Assembly: GCF_900996235.1 (NCBI RefSeq)
Contig: NZ_CAAJGM010000088.1
Coordinates: 102,450 to 166,449, forward strand
Length of the DNA stretch: 64,000 nt
Direction of reading: 5' to 3'
DNA from: Paraburkholderia sp. BCC1885
GTDB taxonomy: Bacteria; Pseudomonadota; Gammaproteobacteria; Burkholderiales; Burkholderiaceae
Under the pieces are notes generated by a model. It worked only from the letters and a program-made list of their open reading frames with translations. It was not told the DNA's origin and did not search any database. Position 1 is the first letter of the stretch; the number at the start of each line of letters is the position of its first letter. The translations under genes and the position numbers were made by a program. This document shows positions 30,209 to 39,638 of this stretch, piece by piece.

Positions 30209-30523
30209 ATGTACATTGCGATGAACCGTTTCAAAGTCGCTCCCGGATCTGAGAGCGCGTTCGAAACGCTTTGGAAGAGTCGTGACACGCATCTGAAAGA
30301 GGTGCCGGGCTTCATCGAGTTTCATCTGTTAAAGGGCCCGCAGAAGGAAGACCATGTGCTGTATTCCAGTCACACGGTCTGGGCCGATCATGCGGCGTTC
30401 GAAGGCTGGACCGGCTCCGAGGCGTTTCGCGCGGCCCACCGCAATGCCGGCGGCGAAACCCGTTCGCTGTATCTCGGCCACCCCGAATTCGAAGGTTTCG
30501 AAGTCATCCAGACGGTGAAGTAG
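30209..30523 (+). CDS. Antibiotic biosynthesis monooxygenase (ABM) domain protein
   Basis: A 104-residue single-domain protein of the ABM/dimeric alpha-beta barrel fold. It starts MYIAMNRFKVAPGSESAFE and continues FIEFHLLKGPQKEDHVLYSS, then an HAAFEGWTGSEAF helix. Relatives include HmoA-type heme-degrading enzymes and quinone monooxygenases, and the activity cannot be told apart from sequence alone. A CGAGGA site lies seven bases upstream of the start; an earlier ATG at 30110 lacks one. No neighbours suggest a pathway. Confidence 0.88.
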   Translation: MYIAMNRFKVAPGSESAFETLWKSRDTHLKEVPGFIEFHLLKGPQKEDHVLYSSHTVWADHAAFEGWTGSEAFRAAHRNAGGETRSLYLGHPEFEGFEVIQTVK

Positions 30524-30556
30524 CGCAACGAGGCGGCCGGGCGCAATCAAGCGCCC

Positions 30557-30600
30557 CTCAGTTGCCGCTCAGTTGCCACTCAGTTGCCACTCAGTCGCCC
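30557..30600. repeat. Four tandem 11-base repeats at the end of wspR
   Basis: Units CTCAGTTGCCG, CTCAGTTGCCA, CTCAGTTGCCA and CTCAGTCGCCC are directly adjacent at 30557-30600, and a weaker fifth unit follows. The last unit overlaps the wspR stop codon. Each unit contains TCA, a TGA stop on the minus strand; an 11-base period places these stops in all three reading frames. Confidence 0.85.
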
Positions 30601-31679
30601 GTCAGCGCCACGCGGTTTTTGCCGTCGCGCTTCGCCTTGTACAACGCGAGGTCCGCGGCTTCGATCAGCGAAGTCATCGGCGCGTCGGCGGTGGGAATCG
30701 CCGCGGCGCCGCCGATGCTGATCGTCACATAGTCTCCCGTCGACGAATTCGCGTGCGGCACCTGCAGGGCCTCCACTTCGCGGCGGATCTTTTCGGCCAG
30801 CGCGCGCACGCCTTCGAGCTGCGTGTTGGGCAAGATCACCGCAAACTCTTCGCCGCCGAAGCGTGCCGCAAGGTCGCCTGGACGCCCGAGGCAGCCTTCC
30901 ACGGTCGCGGCAATCCGCTTGAGCACTTCGTCGCCGGCCACGTGGCCGTAGGTGTCGTTATACAGCTTGAAATTGTCGACATCGATCATCAACAGCGACA
31001 TTTCGGCTTTTTCACGCGTGCCGCGGCGCCATTCAGCGCTCAGGTATTCGTCGAGATAACGGCGATTCGACAGGCCGGTCAGGCCGTCCGAATGCGTCAG
31101 CCGGCGCAGTTCGAGATTCGCCTCCAGCAGTTGCTGTTGCGACTGGCGCAGCGCCCGGTAGGCTTCATCGCGTTGCAGCAGATTGATGTACGAACGCGAG
31201 TGATAACGGATGCGCGCGACCAGTTCGATGCGATCCGGCAGTTTGACGAGGTAGTCGTTCGCTCCCGCCGCGAAGGCCGCGCTCTTGATGACGGGTTCCT
31301 CCTTGGTCGACAGCACGATGATGGGCACATCGCGGATCGAGGGCGTCGCGCGATAAGCCTTGACGAGCGTCAGCCCGTCGATGCCGGGCATCACCAGATC
31401 CTGCAGGATGACGGTCGGCCGGGTCTGCACGGCGGCCTTCATCGCTTCGTCGGCGCGCGCGCAATAGTGGAAGTCGATGCCGCTTTCCGCGGCCAGCGCC
31501 TGGCGCACCGCCTCGGCGACGATCGCCTGATCGTCGACCAGCAGCACCATCACCGGCTGATCGGCCGGCGCCGAGGTTTGCAGCGCCGCCCGCGCCGCCT
31601 CGAGTGTCGCGTCCGCGCCGTGATGGACAGCGGGCGCGTGGTCTCGCTGGTCAGACGAGCCGGTTTGATCATTTGCCAT
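30591..31679 (-). CDS. wspR: Diguanylate cyclase response regulator WspR
   Basis: The output of the Wsp surface-sensing pathway: when phosphorylated it makes cyclic di-GMP from two GTP, favouring attachment and biofilm. The 362-residue protein has a receiver domain (about 43-160; acceptor Asp94 in ILQDLVMPGIDG) and a helical stalk (about 160-190). The cyclase domain has the active-site motif GGEEF. Five residues before it is RPGD, the RxxD inhibitory site that binds product. The start is the ATG at 31679; a GTG at 31709 would add ten residues. It is the last gene of the wsp operon, 63 bases after wspF. Confidence 0.96.
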   Translation of the reverse strand: MANDQTGSSDQRDHAPAVHHGADATLEAARAALQTSAPADQPVMVLLVDDQAIVAEAVRQALAAESGIDFHYCARADEAMKAAVQTRPTVILQDLVMPGIDGLTLVKAYRATPSIRDVPIIVLSTKEEPVIKSAAFAAGANDYLVKLPDRIELVARIRYHSRSYINLLQRDEAYRALRQSQQQLLEANLELRRLTHSDGLTGLSNRRYLDEYLSAEWRRGTREKAEMSLLMIDVDNFKLYNDTYGHVAGDEVLKRIAATVEGCLGRPGDLAARFGGEEFAVILPNTQLEGVRALAEKIRREVEALQVPHANSSTGDYVTISIGGAAAIPTADAPMTSLIEAADLALYKAKRDGKNRVALTGD

Positions 31680-31742
31680 TTTCGTACCTGTTTCCAAAAC
31701 GCGCGTCACGCGTGTTATGCCATTCGTGCTGGGTTGCTGTAT

Positions 31743-32750
31743 TCATCGTTTGAGGCTCGCCATCAGTTCGCCCGCAATGCTGCCGAGCGGCAGGATGCGG
31801 CGTGCCGCGTCGAGTGCGGCGGCGGCTTTCGGCATGCCGTAGACCGCGCTGCTGGCCTCATCCTGGGCGATCGTCTGATAACCTTTCGCGCGCATTGCCT
31901 TGAGTCCGATCGCGCCGTCGCGGCCCATGCCGGTCAGCAGCACGCCAATGGCGTCGCCACGCCAGTATTCGACCACGCTATGAAAAAACACGTCGACGGA
32001 GGGGCGATAAGGCGTCTCGGCGGGCTCGGACGTGTAATCGAGCAAGCCGCTGCGCGTCACATGCAGATGGTCGTTGGTGGCCGCGAGCAGCGCCTCGCCG
32101 GCCTTGGGCAGGTCGCCGCTTACGGCCACCCGCACGCATAGGGGCGTCTGGCTATCGAGCCATTGGGCCATACCTTCGGCGAACGCCTTGTCGACGTGCT
32201 GCACGATGACGATGCCGGCGGCGAAACCCACCGGCAGTTGAGCGAGGATCGTGGCGAGCGCGCCCGGCCCGCCGGCCGAGGCGCCGATCGCCACCAGCGG
32301 TGCGCGGCCCGAGGCCATGATGGGACCGGGCCGAGGCGCGAGCGTGACCGCGGGCTTGTCGAGCACGCGGCCCATCTGATCGATCTTGGCGAGCAACGGT
32401 TGCGAGGCGTCGCCGAGCCGGTTGCCGGTGAGCGTAGGCGTATCGACGGCGTCCAGCGCGCCGGCGCTCATGGCCTCGTAGACGCGCCACGCATTCGCGC
32501 CGACGCTGCTCGTCACGATCAGGATGGCGCAGGGCGCCTGGGACATGATGCGGCGGGTCGCTTCGACGCCGTCGAACTTCGGCATGATCAGGTCCATCAG
32601 CACGACGTCGGGCGGCTGCGCGATGCAGAAGTCCACCGCCTGGGCGCCGTCGGTGGCCACCCAGAGCACGCGATGCTCCGGCCGCAGCGCAATGGCGCGG
32701 CGCATGGCTTCGACGGCGAGCGGCAGGTCGTTGGCAATGCCGATGTTCAT
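31743..32750 (-). CDS. wspF: Chemotaxis-type methylesterase WspF
   Basis: A 335-residue CheB that removes methyl groups from the WspA receptor; in Pseudomonas its loss locks the pathway on and raises cyclic di-GMP. The receiver domain (about 1-120) has its acceptor Asp53 in LMDLIMPKFDG. The methylesterase domain (about 150-330) has the catalytic Ser in IGASAGG, His in IVQHVDKAF and Asp in LTGMGRDG. Its ATG overlaps the wspE stop codon (ATGA), indicating translational coupling. Confidence 0.96.
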   Translation of the reverse strand: MNIGIANDLPLAVEAMRRAIALRPEHRVLWVATDGAQAVDFCIAQPPDVVLMDLIMPKFDGVEATRRIMSQAPCAILIVTSSVGANAWRVYEAMSAGALDAVDTPTLTGNRLGDASQPLLAKIDQMGRVLDKPAVTLAPRPGPIMASGRAPLVAIGASAGGPGALATILAQLPVGFAAGIVIVQHVDKAFAEGMAQWLDSQTPLCVRVAVSGDLPKAGEALLAATNDHLHVTRSGLLDYTSEPAETPYRPSVDVFFHSVVEYWRGDAIGVLLTGMGRDGAIGLKAMRAKGYQTIAQDEASSAVYGMPKAAAALDAARRILPLGSIAGELMASLKR

Positions 32751-35224
32751 GTATGCGCCTCCCCGATCAGATCGTGTACCGCGTCGAGCAGTGCCTCGTC
32801 GTGGAAACTGCCTTTGGCCAGATAGTAGTCGGCGCCGGCGTCGAGCCCGCGGCGGCGATCTTCGTCGCGATCCTTGTATGACACGATCATCACCGGCACG
32901 CTTTTGAGCAGCGCGTCGCGTTTGATGAGCGTGACCAGTTCGATGCCGTCCATGCGCGGCATGTCGATGTCGGTCACCACCAGATCGAAGCGGGTGGTGC
33001 GCAGCGCGTTCCAGCCGTCCATGCCGTCCACCGCGACCGTCACCGTATAGCCGCGTTTTTCCAGCAGTTTGCGCTCGAGTTCGCGCACTGTCAGCGAATC
33101 TTCGACCACCAGTACGTGTTTGCGCGCGCGGGCCGTCCCGCTGCCGGCGCGCCGCACCTTGTCGAGCTGGCCGCCGCGCACGAGTTTATCGACCGAGCGT
33201 AGCAGGTCGTCGACGTCGATAATCAGGACTGCTTCGCCATTTTCCATCAACGCGCCGGCCGCGATATCCTTGATCTTGCCGAGCCGGTTGTCGAGCGGCT
33301 GAACCACCAGCATGCGCTCGCCGAGGAAGCGGTCCACCGCCACGCCGTAGGTGCCGCGCTCGTCGCCGATCACCACCACCGCGACGGTGGCGCGCGCTTC
33401 GTCGGGCGCTTCGGTGCCGAGCAACTGATGCGCGGTGACGAGTCCCACCGGCCGGCCGTCGAAGGCGAAATGCTGTTGCCCTTCGAGCATGTCGATCTCG
33501 CCGCGCGCCAGTTCGAGCGTGCGGCGCACGTGCGCGAGCGGGAAGGCATAGGCTTCGCCGCCCACCTGCACGAGCAGGCTGCGGATCACCGAGAGCGTGA
33601 GCGGCAACTGCAGCACGAAACGCGTGCCCTGGCCGGCTTCCGTGACGATGCGCACCATGCCGCGCACCGCCTTGACCATTTCGTGCACCGCATCGAGTCC
33701 GACGCCGCGCCCGGAGACATCGGTCACCTGGGTGCGCATCGAAAAGCCGGGCAGCAACAGGAAGTCGAGCAATTCCGGGTCCGACAGGCGGGCGGCGGTT
33801 TCCGCGTCGGCGAGGCGGCGCTGCACCACCGCCGCACGCACGGCGTCGAGGTCGACGCCGGCGCCGTCGTCGCTGACGCTGATCAGCAACTTGCCGGCGC
33901 TATGCCGCGCTTCGAGCGTCAGCGTGGCCTCGGCGGGCTTGCCTTGCGCGAGACGCTGCTCGGGCGTTTCGACGCCGTGATCGAGCGCGTTGCGCAGCAG
34001 ATGGCCGAGCGGGGCGTCGAGCATGTCGAGGATGTCGCGGTCGATCTGGGTCGATTCGCCGACGATCGAAAACCGCACCCGCTTGCCGAGCGAACGGGCG
34101 AGATCGCGCACGATGCGCGGATACGCATGGGTCGCGTCGCCGAACGGGCGCATCCGGCATTGCAGCGCTTCGTCGTACAACTGCTGGGCGAGATTGGAAC
34201 TGCGGCGGTCGAACCGGTCGAGTTCGTCGATACGCGTGGCGAGCAGATGCTGCATCGTGCCGAGCGTTTGCCGTACCGCATCGAGCGCGGCCAGTGCCTG
34301 CGGGTCGAGGCGTTCGGCGAGGGTTTCGAAGCTGGAATCGAGCGCGCGCGACGCGTCGCGCTGCATGCGTTTGACGCGCAGCATGGATTCGGCGAACGGT
34401 TTGAGCCAGCGCGATTCGACCAGCGATTCACCGGACAGGCTGAGCAGCCGGTCGAGGTTGTCGGCGCGCACGCGCAGCATGCGTTCGGGGTCGCGGGCGC
34501 CGTGGAGGTTTGGCGCTGCGTCGGGTAGCGTAGCAGGTCCAGGTCCAGGGGCTGGCGCGCGAGGCGGTTCTGGCGGCTCGGCTTCGGTTGCTGGCGCTGC
34601 CGGTGCTGCTGGCGCTTCTGGTGCTTCTGGCGTCGGCTCGGCGAAGCCCGGCGCCGGCAGCTTTGCCGCGTCGGCACCGAGGATGGCGAGCGCGGCGCGC
34701 AGGGTTGCGTCGTCGTCCGAGGGTGCGGCGGGGGCTGCCGGTGCGAACGAGCCTGTGCTTACGGGGTACGGATTCGACCAGGACGGCGGTGCGGAATGCC
34801 CTGCATTCGGTGTGCGTGCGTCGTTGGCCGGTTCGCCGAAAGTGGCGAGACGCGCGATAAACGCGCTTACTTCGTCGCTTCTGAGCGCGGTCTGCGGGTC
34901 GGCGTTGCCGGCGCGCAGCAGCAGATCGGCGCCGCGCAGCAGTTCGTCGATATGCGCCGCCGAGAGCCGGAGCGTGCCGCGTTGCGCGGCGACGAAGCAT
35001 TCTTCCAGAACGTTCGCAATGTCCACGCCGTTCTGCAAGCCGACAATGCGTGCCGCGCCCTTCAGCGAATGCGCGGCACGCATGCAGGCTTCGAGTTGCG
35101 CGGCGTCGGTGGGCGCATGTTCGAGCGCCAGCAGGCCGCTGGAGAGCACGCGCGTCTGCGTCTGCGCTTCCTCGCGGAACAGGTCGAGCAATGAGCGGCG
35201 GCTCAGATCGTCGTCGCTACTCAT
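32747..35224 (-). CDS. wspE: Hybrid chemotaxis histidine kinase WspE
   Basis: An 825-residue CheA-type kinase with its own receiver, which phosphorylates WspR and WspF. An N-terminal HPt domain carries His52 in AAHSLKGAAR. A long Pro/Ala-rich linker (about 150-240) leads to the dimerisation region and HATPase (HLLRNALDHG and DDGAGVD motifs). A CheW-like domain (about 540-680) follows, then a C-terminal receiver with acceptor Asp in VVTDIDMPRMDG. The start is the ATG overlapping the wspD stop (ATGA at 35221-35224); a longer frame from 35293 lies inside wspD. The linker is unusually long and repetitive. Confidence 0.96.
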   Translation of the reverse strand: MSSDDDLSRRSLLDLFREEAQTQTRVLSSGLLALEHAPTDAAQLEACMRAAHSLKGAARIVGLQNGVDIANVLEECFVAAQRGTLRLSAAHIDELLRGADLLLRAGNADPQTALRSDEVSAFIARLATFGEPANDARTPNAGHSAPPSWSNPYPVSTGSFAPAAPAAPSDDDATLRAALAILGADAAKLPAPGFAEPTPEAPEAPAAPAAPATEAEPPEPPRAPAPGPGPATLPDAAPNLHGARDPERMLRVRADNLDRLLSLSGESLVESRWLKPFAESMLRVKRMQRDASRALDSSFETLAERLDPQALAALDAVRQTLGTMQHLLATRIDELDRFDRRSSNLAQQLYDEALQCRMRPFGDATHAYPRIVRDLARSLGKRVRFSIVGESTQIDRDILDMLDAPLGHLLRNALDHGVETPEQRLAQGKPAEATLTLEARHSAGKLLISVSDDGAGVDLDAVRAAVVQRRLADAETAARLSDPELLDFLLLPGFSMRTQVTDVSGRGVGLDAVHEMVKAVRGMVRIVTEAGQGTRFVLQLPLTLSVIRSLLVQVGGEAYAFPLAHVRRTLELARGEIDMLEGQQHFAFDGRPVGLVTAHQLLGTEAPDEARATVAVVVIGDERGTYGVAVDRFLGERMLVVQPLDNRLGKIKDIAAGALMENGEAVLIIDVDDLLRSVDKLVRGGQLDKVRRAGSGTARARKHVLVVEDSLTVRELERKLLEKRGYTVTVAVDGMDGWNALRTTRFDLVVTDIDMPRMDGIELVTLIKRDALLKSVPVMIVSYKDRDEDRRRGLDAGADYYLAKGSFHDEALLDAVHDLIGEAHT

Positions 35225-35967
35225 CGCAAACTCCGGGCGAGCGATTCGAAAACGCGGTCGGTATCGAGCAGGCCGACGCGGCGCTCGCGCCACTCCAGCA
35301 CGCCGCGCGCGTGCGAGGCGCCGGCCTGCGCAAGGGTGGCCGGCACCGGCAGCAGCGCGCTGGCGGCAAAACGCACCACACCCTCGACCTCATCCACCGG
35401 AAACGCCACCGGCTCGCCACGATGCGCGGCGACCAGCATGCGCGCGTAGCCGTTGCCCGATGCGTATTTGCCGCTGGCCGTGCGATCCAGATGCAGCAGT
35501 TCGCCGAGCGAGGCGGCCACCGTCAGCGCGCCGCGAATATTGACGAGGCCGAGCACCACGCGATTGCGTCGATGCGGCAGGGAGTGGATCGGGCGGATGT
35601 CGTCGACCTGGCGCAGTGCGGCGGTCGGCAGCGCGAGCCATTCTTCAGCAATCCGAAATACCAGCGCGGAGTGGCTTGCGCAGGCGTCGGCCATATCCGG
35701 ATTCGCGGGCGTTTTGCCGCCGGATTCGTGCGATAGCGCAGGCGTAGCCGTCGTCGCGGATTCAGCCCGCTCCGTGTGATCCAGCGGACGATCGAGCAGT
35801 CGCGCGGCAGCCTGTTCGAACACAGGACAGTTCAGGCAGCGGGAATATTCAGCCAGCTTCGGACACGAACTGTCGCCGCGCACGCCGATGCGATTCCAGC
35901 AATCGTCGATGCGCATGATGACGTCCCGCGCGGTCACGTCTGCATGCTCAATGGCGCCGTGTGCCAT
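35221..35967 (-). CDS. wspD: CheW-like coupling protein WspD
   Basis: A 248-residue scaffold linking the WspA receptor to the WspE kinase. The N-terminal 80 residues contain several cysteines (LAEYSRCLNCPVF), a feature found in WspD proteins and possibly structural. A CheW domain follows (about 85-235, with LVFRIAEEWLALPTAALRQ and LGLVNIRGALTVA). It overlaps wspC by 20 bases at its start and wspE by four at its end, so the operon is tightly packed. Confidence 0.93.
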   Translation of the reverse strand: MAHGAIEHADVTARDVIMRIDDCWNRIGVRGDSSCPKLAEYSRCLNCPVFEQAAARLLDRPLDHTERAESATTATPALSHESGGKTPANPDMADACASHSALVFRIAEEWLALPTAALRQVDDIRPIHSLPHRRNRVVLGLVNIRGALTVAASLGELLHLDRTASGKYASGNGYARMLVAAHRGEPVAFPVDEVEGVVRFAASALLPVPATLAQAGASHARGVLEWRERRVGLLDTDRVFESLARSLR

Positions 35968-37363
35968 GTGCGCCTCGTGATGAGTTCAAAGGGGCTTCCG
36001 TCATAGCGGGGCGCTTCGCGGCGGCGCGCTCGGCGCGTCGCAGGAGTTGCTGGGCGCCTGCGCCGTCGCCGGTCATGTCGAGCAGCGCCGCAAGATGCGT
36101 AAGCGCCTCGTAATGAGCCGGCTCCAGGTAGAGCGTCTTGCGGTAATAGTCGCTAGCGTCGGCGGTGCGGCCGCGCGCGTCGGCGATCAGGCCAAGCAGA
36201 TAAAAGGCCTCGGCATCCGTGCCGTGCACGTTGACGAACTTCTGCGCCTCGTGCTCGGCCTGGTCAAAGTGTCCGGCGTCGGCGAGACGGCGCGCTTCGT
36301 CGAGCGATTCCTTGGAGGCAGAAACGGGCGCGGGTTTCACGCGGGCCACGGGTTGCGCGGGTCTGGCAGGCGTAGCCTGAACAGCGGGCGCCAGCGCCGG
36401 CTTGCGCGTCCCATATACGCCATGAAGCGCGCTGCCATTGCCCGCGGTGGCGGCGGCCATTGACGCTACAGATGAAACCGTCGACGAAACCTCATCCTTC
36501 ACGTTTCGAGGCATCGCAACCCCTTGCGATGCAACCTGGTCCTGCGACGTGCGTTGAAACGCAAACGCCAGCGGAATGCGCGCCGAACTCAGCGCGTGAC
36601 GCATCATCAGCCCGGTTTCCGCCGGACCGACGAAGATCGTGCCGCCCTCGGCGAGCCGTGCCTCGAGCAGATGAATCGCGCGGTCCTGCGCCTCGCGGCG
36701 AAAATAGATCAGCACATTGCGGCAGAAAATAAAGTCGTAGGGCGTGGTGGCCGCCGACGCCGCTTCGAACAGATTCGCCTGCGCAAAACGCACGCTCTCG
36801 CGGACCCGTTCGTTCAGCACCCAGCCGCCATCCTTCGCATTGAAATGGCGCTCGCGAAACCCGAACTCGCCGCCGCGAAACGAATTGCGTCCGTAGACGG
36901 CGTGTTGCGCCAGTTCGATGGCGCGCGCGCTGATATCGATGGCGTCGATGACGAAACGCTCCGCGCCGATGCCGATGTCGAGCAGCGCCATTGCCGCCGA
37001 GTACGGTTCCTCGCCGCTCGAACACGGCACGCTTAGCACACGCAGCACGCGGGCCGGATCGCGCGCGAGCTTCTCATTGGCGAGCCGCGCTAGCGTCACA
37101 AAGGCTTCGCGGTCGCGGAAAAACCAGGTTTCGGGCACCACCAGCGCCTCGATCAGCGCGAGCCGCTCGTCCCGTGAGTCGTTTAGATGCTGCCAGTAGG
37201 CGTCCACTGCATCTTCGGCGAGGGGCGCTTGCGGAGAATCTGCGCGCGTCGCGCGCACGCGGTCGAGCACGGCGCGTTCGAGGGCGTTGATGCCGAGCGA
37301 ATGCGCATCGATCCCGGTCTCTTGCGAGAGCCAGGTTTCGAAGCAGGGGTCCGTGGCGTTCAT
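35948..37363 (-). CDS. wspC: CheR-type methyltransferase with TPR tail WspC
   Basis: A 471-residue enzyme that methylates the WspA receptor using SAM. The CheR domain has ETWFFRDREAF, VLSVPCSSGEEPYSAAM (SAM site) and FIFCRNVLIYFRREAQDRAI. An Ala/Pro-rich linker (about 290-360) leads to tetratricopeptide repeats (DADAEAFYLLGLIADARGR type, then YYRKTLYLEPAHYEAL). The ATG at 37363 aligns best with the expected N-terminus; a GTG at 37399 that overlaps the wspB stop (GTGA) would add 12 residues and is the main alternative. Confidence 0.94.
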   Translation of the reverse strand: MNATDPCFETWLSQETGIDAHSLGINALERAVLDRVRATRADSPQAPLAEDAVDAYWQHLNDSRDERLALIEALVVPETWFFRDREAFVTLARLANEKLARDPARVLRVLSVPCSSGEEPYSAAMALLDIGIGAERFVIDAIDISARAIELAQHAVYGRNSFRGGEFGFRERHFNAKDGGWVLNERVRESVRFAQANLFEAASAATTPYDFIFCRNVLIYFRREAQDRAIHLLEARLAEGGTIFVGPAETGLMMRHALSSARIPLAFAFQRTSQDQVASQGVAMPRNVKDEVSSTVSSVASMAAATAGNGSALHGVYGTRKPALAPAVQATPARPAQPVARVKPAPVSASKESLDEARRLADAGHFDQAEHEAQKFVNVHGTDAEAFYLLGLIADARGRTADASDYYRKTLYLEPAHYEALTHLAALLDMTGDGAGAQQLLRRAERAAAKRPAMTEAPLNSSRGAHGTRRH

Positions 37364-37395
37364 GGCGCGGTTCACGTGATGGTTCGATTCGCTGG

Positions 37396-37935
37396 TCACG
37401 GCTGGGCGGGCGGCTGCGCAACGGCAGCTTGCGTTTTGGCTGGTCGCGTTTCCGTTTCGCCTGGCTCTGGCGGAAACAGCAGCGCCCTGACGTCGTCGCC
37501 TAGCATCTGCTGGATTTCGACCCATTGCACGAGGCCCGCGCCGTCGTTTGCGACGGGACCCAGCCAGCGGGCATGCGGCGTGGCGACGCCGGTGTCGAGA
37601 AACTGCGCGCGCTCGATGCGTCGTGTCTGGGTGGCCCGCTCCACGATCAGGCCGAGCAGACGCGCGCTATCGGGAGCGCCCGTTTGCGCCGCCTCGTCCG
37701 GCGCATAGCGCACCAGCACGAGGCGGGTCGAGCGAAGCTGGCGGGCCGGGCGGCCGAGCGCGAGCTGCGACACGTCGAGCACCGGCACCGGCTCGCCGTG
37801 CCGCTCGATCATCCCGGCGACCCAGCCAGGCGCGCCGGGAATCGACTTGGTGGGCGCGAGCGCCAGTACCTCGACGATTTCGGCCGCATCGAGTGCGTAG
37901 CGGTCGCCGTCCAGATCGAAGAGGAGAAACAGCAT
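37396..37935 (-). CDS. wspB: CheW-like coupling protein WspB
   Basis: A 179-residue CheW-domain scaffold of the Wsp complex. It begins MLFLLFDLDGDRYALDAAEI and has the CheW patterns WVAGMIERHGEPVPVLDVSQL and RLVLVRY. The last 20 residues form a flexible Ala/Gln/Pro tail. It lies 32 bases after wspA and is followed by wspC. Two CheW-type proteins, WspB and WspD, are normal for this system and may couple different parts of the signalling array. Confidence 0.93.
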   Translation of the reverse strand: MLFLLFDLDGDRYALDAAEIVEVLALAPTKSIPGAPGWVAGMIERHGEPVPVLDVSQLALGRPARQLRSTRLVLVRYAPDEAAQTGAPDSARLLGLIVERATQTRRIERAQFLDTGVATPHARWLGPVANDGAGLVQWVEIQQMLGDDVRALLFPPEPGETETRPAKTQAAVAQPPAQP

Positions 37936-37967
37936 CGCGATGGCCCGTGTTTAGCGTGGAGCGTGCA

Positions 37968-39638
37968 TCACGCGTCGATCTTGAAGCGCGACACGCCGGT
38001 GCGCAACTGGTTGGCGACCAGCGTCAGGTCGTCGATGGCCTGGGTCGACTGGCGCAGCGACTCCGCCGTCTGCTGGGCCGCTTCGGATAGTTGCGACAAC
38101 GCCTGGGTGATCTGCTCGGCGCTGGTGGCCTGGGTCTGCATGCCCTCGTTGACGAGCTGGAAGCGCGGCGCGAGCGTTTGCACTTCGTTGATGATCTGCG
38201 AAAGCTGACCGCCCACCTGCTGCACGTCGCGCATGCCGCGGCGCACTTCCTCGGAGAACTTGTCCATGCCCATCACGCCGGCCGAAACAGCCGACTGGAT
38301 TTCCTTGACGGTCTGCTCGATGTCGTAAGTGGCAACCGCTGTCTGGTCCGCAAGACGGCGAATTTCCGTGGCCACCACCGCGAAGCCGCGGCCGTATTCG
38401 CCGGCCTTTTCGGCTTCGATCGCCGCGTTCAGCGAAAGCAGGTTGGTCTGATCGGCCACCTTGGTGATGGTGGCGACCACCTGATTGATGTTGACCGCCT
38501 TCTCATTGAGGATCGACAGCTTGGCGTTCACCGAGCCGGCCGCCTCCATCACGCTGCGCATCGTCTCTTCCATGCGCGTGAGGCCGCTCTGGCTCGCGCC
38601 CGCGAGGGTGGCGGACTGTTCCGCGACGCCCGCGACCTCGTTCATGGTGCGCAGCAGATCGCGCGAGGTGGCGAAAATTTCACGCGAGGTCGCGCCGATC
38701 TCGGTGGTGGTGGCGGCCGTTTCGCTGGCCGTGGCCTGCTGTTCCCTGGAGGTCGCGGCAATCTCCGTGACCGAGGTGGTGACCTGCAGCGAGGATTTCT
38801 GCGCCTGCGAGACGAGGCTCGTCAGTTCCTCGGCCATCCGGTTGAAGCCGTTCTCCAGCGTGCCGAATTCGTCGCTGCGGCGCAGGTTCAGACGTTGCGC
38901 CAGGTTGCCGGTGCGCATGGTGTCGAGCACTTCGACAAGCCGCGTCATCGGCACGGTGACCGCCTTGAACAGCGCGTAGCCGGTGACGAGCGCAACCAGC
39001 AGGACGATGCCGAGCGCGCTGGCGAGCGTGACCTCGGTGCCCGTCACCGATGAGCGGATCAACTCGGCCGAATCGTCGGCTTGCGTGTGGTTTTCCGCGA
39101 CCAGCACGTTGGCCGAGCGGATCACGTTGTTCCATGCGGGCGTGAGCTGGATGAAAGCGGCCTGCGCCGCCGGTTTCGAGGTGCGTGCTTCGCGGGTTGC
39201 GTCGTTGAAGAGCGCCAGGTACTGGTCGTAGGCGGTCTTGAAGTCATTGAAGTGAATACGGTCGTTGTCGTGAAACACGGTGGCCTGATAGTCGGCCACG
39301 ACCTTGTCGAAATTGCGCAGGGCATCCGGAATGTGATCGAGGTCGGCATTCATGCTGGACGCGTCCGGATCCACGAAAATGGCCCGTTCGAGCGTCGCGT
39401 AGCCTTCGTTGGCTGCGGCGCGCAGGGTGGTGGCGTAGTAAAGACCTGGCACCGAATCGTGACGCAGGCTGAATGCCTCGTCGTCGATGTTGCGCAGCCG
39501 TGAATAGGAGATCGCGGCCATCACCAGCATCAGCAGGAACAGCGCGCCGAAGCTCAGCACGATGCGCGCACCCAGTGTGAGCCGGCCGTTACTCAACGAC
39601 AGGTTGGCGGGGTTCGTGCGTGACGTGGCAGTGGCCAT
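37968..39638 (-). CDS. wspA: Methyl-accepting chemoreceptor WspA
   Basis: The membrane receptor that senses surface contact or membrane stress and switches on WspE. The 556-residue protein has helix 1 (about 24-45), a periplasmic four-helix bundle (about 46-203) and helix 2 (205-228). A HAMP domain (about 229-282) and the signalling coiled coil follow, with the conserved tip EAEKAGEYGRGFAVVATEIR. Start 39638 is chosen because upstream residues of the longer frame look non-coding. It is the first gene of the seven-gene operon; the promoter should lie in the 380-base spacer before it, but I could not identify it. Confidence 0.96.
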   Translation of the reverse strand: MATATSRTNPANLSLSNGRLTLGARIVLSFGALFLLMLVMAAISYSRLRNIDDEAFSLRHDSVPGLYYATTLRAAANEGYATLERAIFVDPDASSMNADLDHIPDALRNFDKVVADYQATVFHDNDRIHFNDFKTAYDQYLALFNDATREARTSKPAAQAAFIQLTPAWNNVIRSANVLVAENHTQADDSAELIRSSVTGTEVTLASALGIVLLVALVTGYALFKAVTVPMTRLVEVLDTMRTGNLAQRLNLRRSDEFGTLENGFNRMAEELTSLVSQAQKSSLQVTTSVTEIAATSREQQATASETAATTTEIGATSREIFATSRDLLRTMNEVAGVAEQSATLAGASQSGLTRMEETMRSVMEAAGSVNAKLSILNEKAVNINQVVATITKVADQTNLLSLNAAIEAEKAGEYGRGFAVVATEIRRLADQTAVATYDIEQTVKEIQSAVSAGVMGMDKFSEEVRRGMRDVQQVGGQLSQIINEVQTLAPRFQLVNEGMQTQATSAEQITQALSQLSEAAQQTAESLRQSTQAIDDLTLVANQLRTGVSRFKIDA

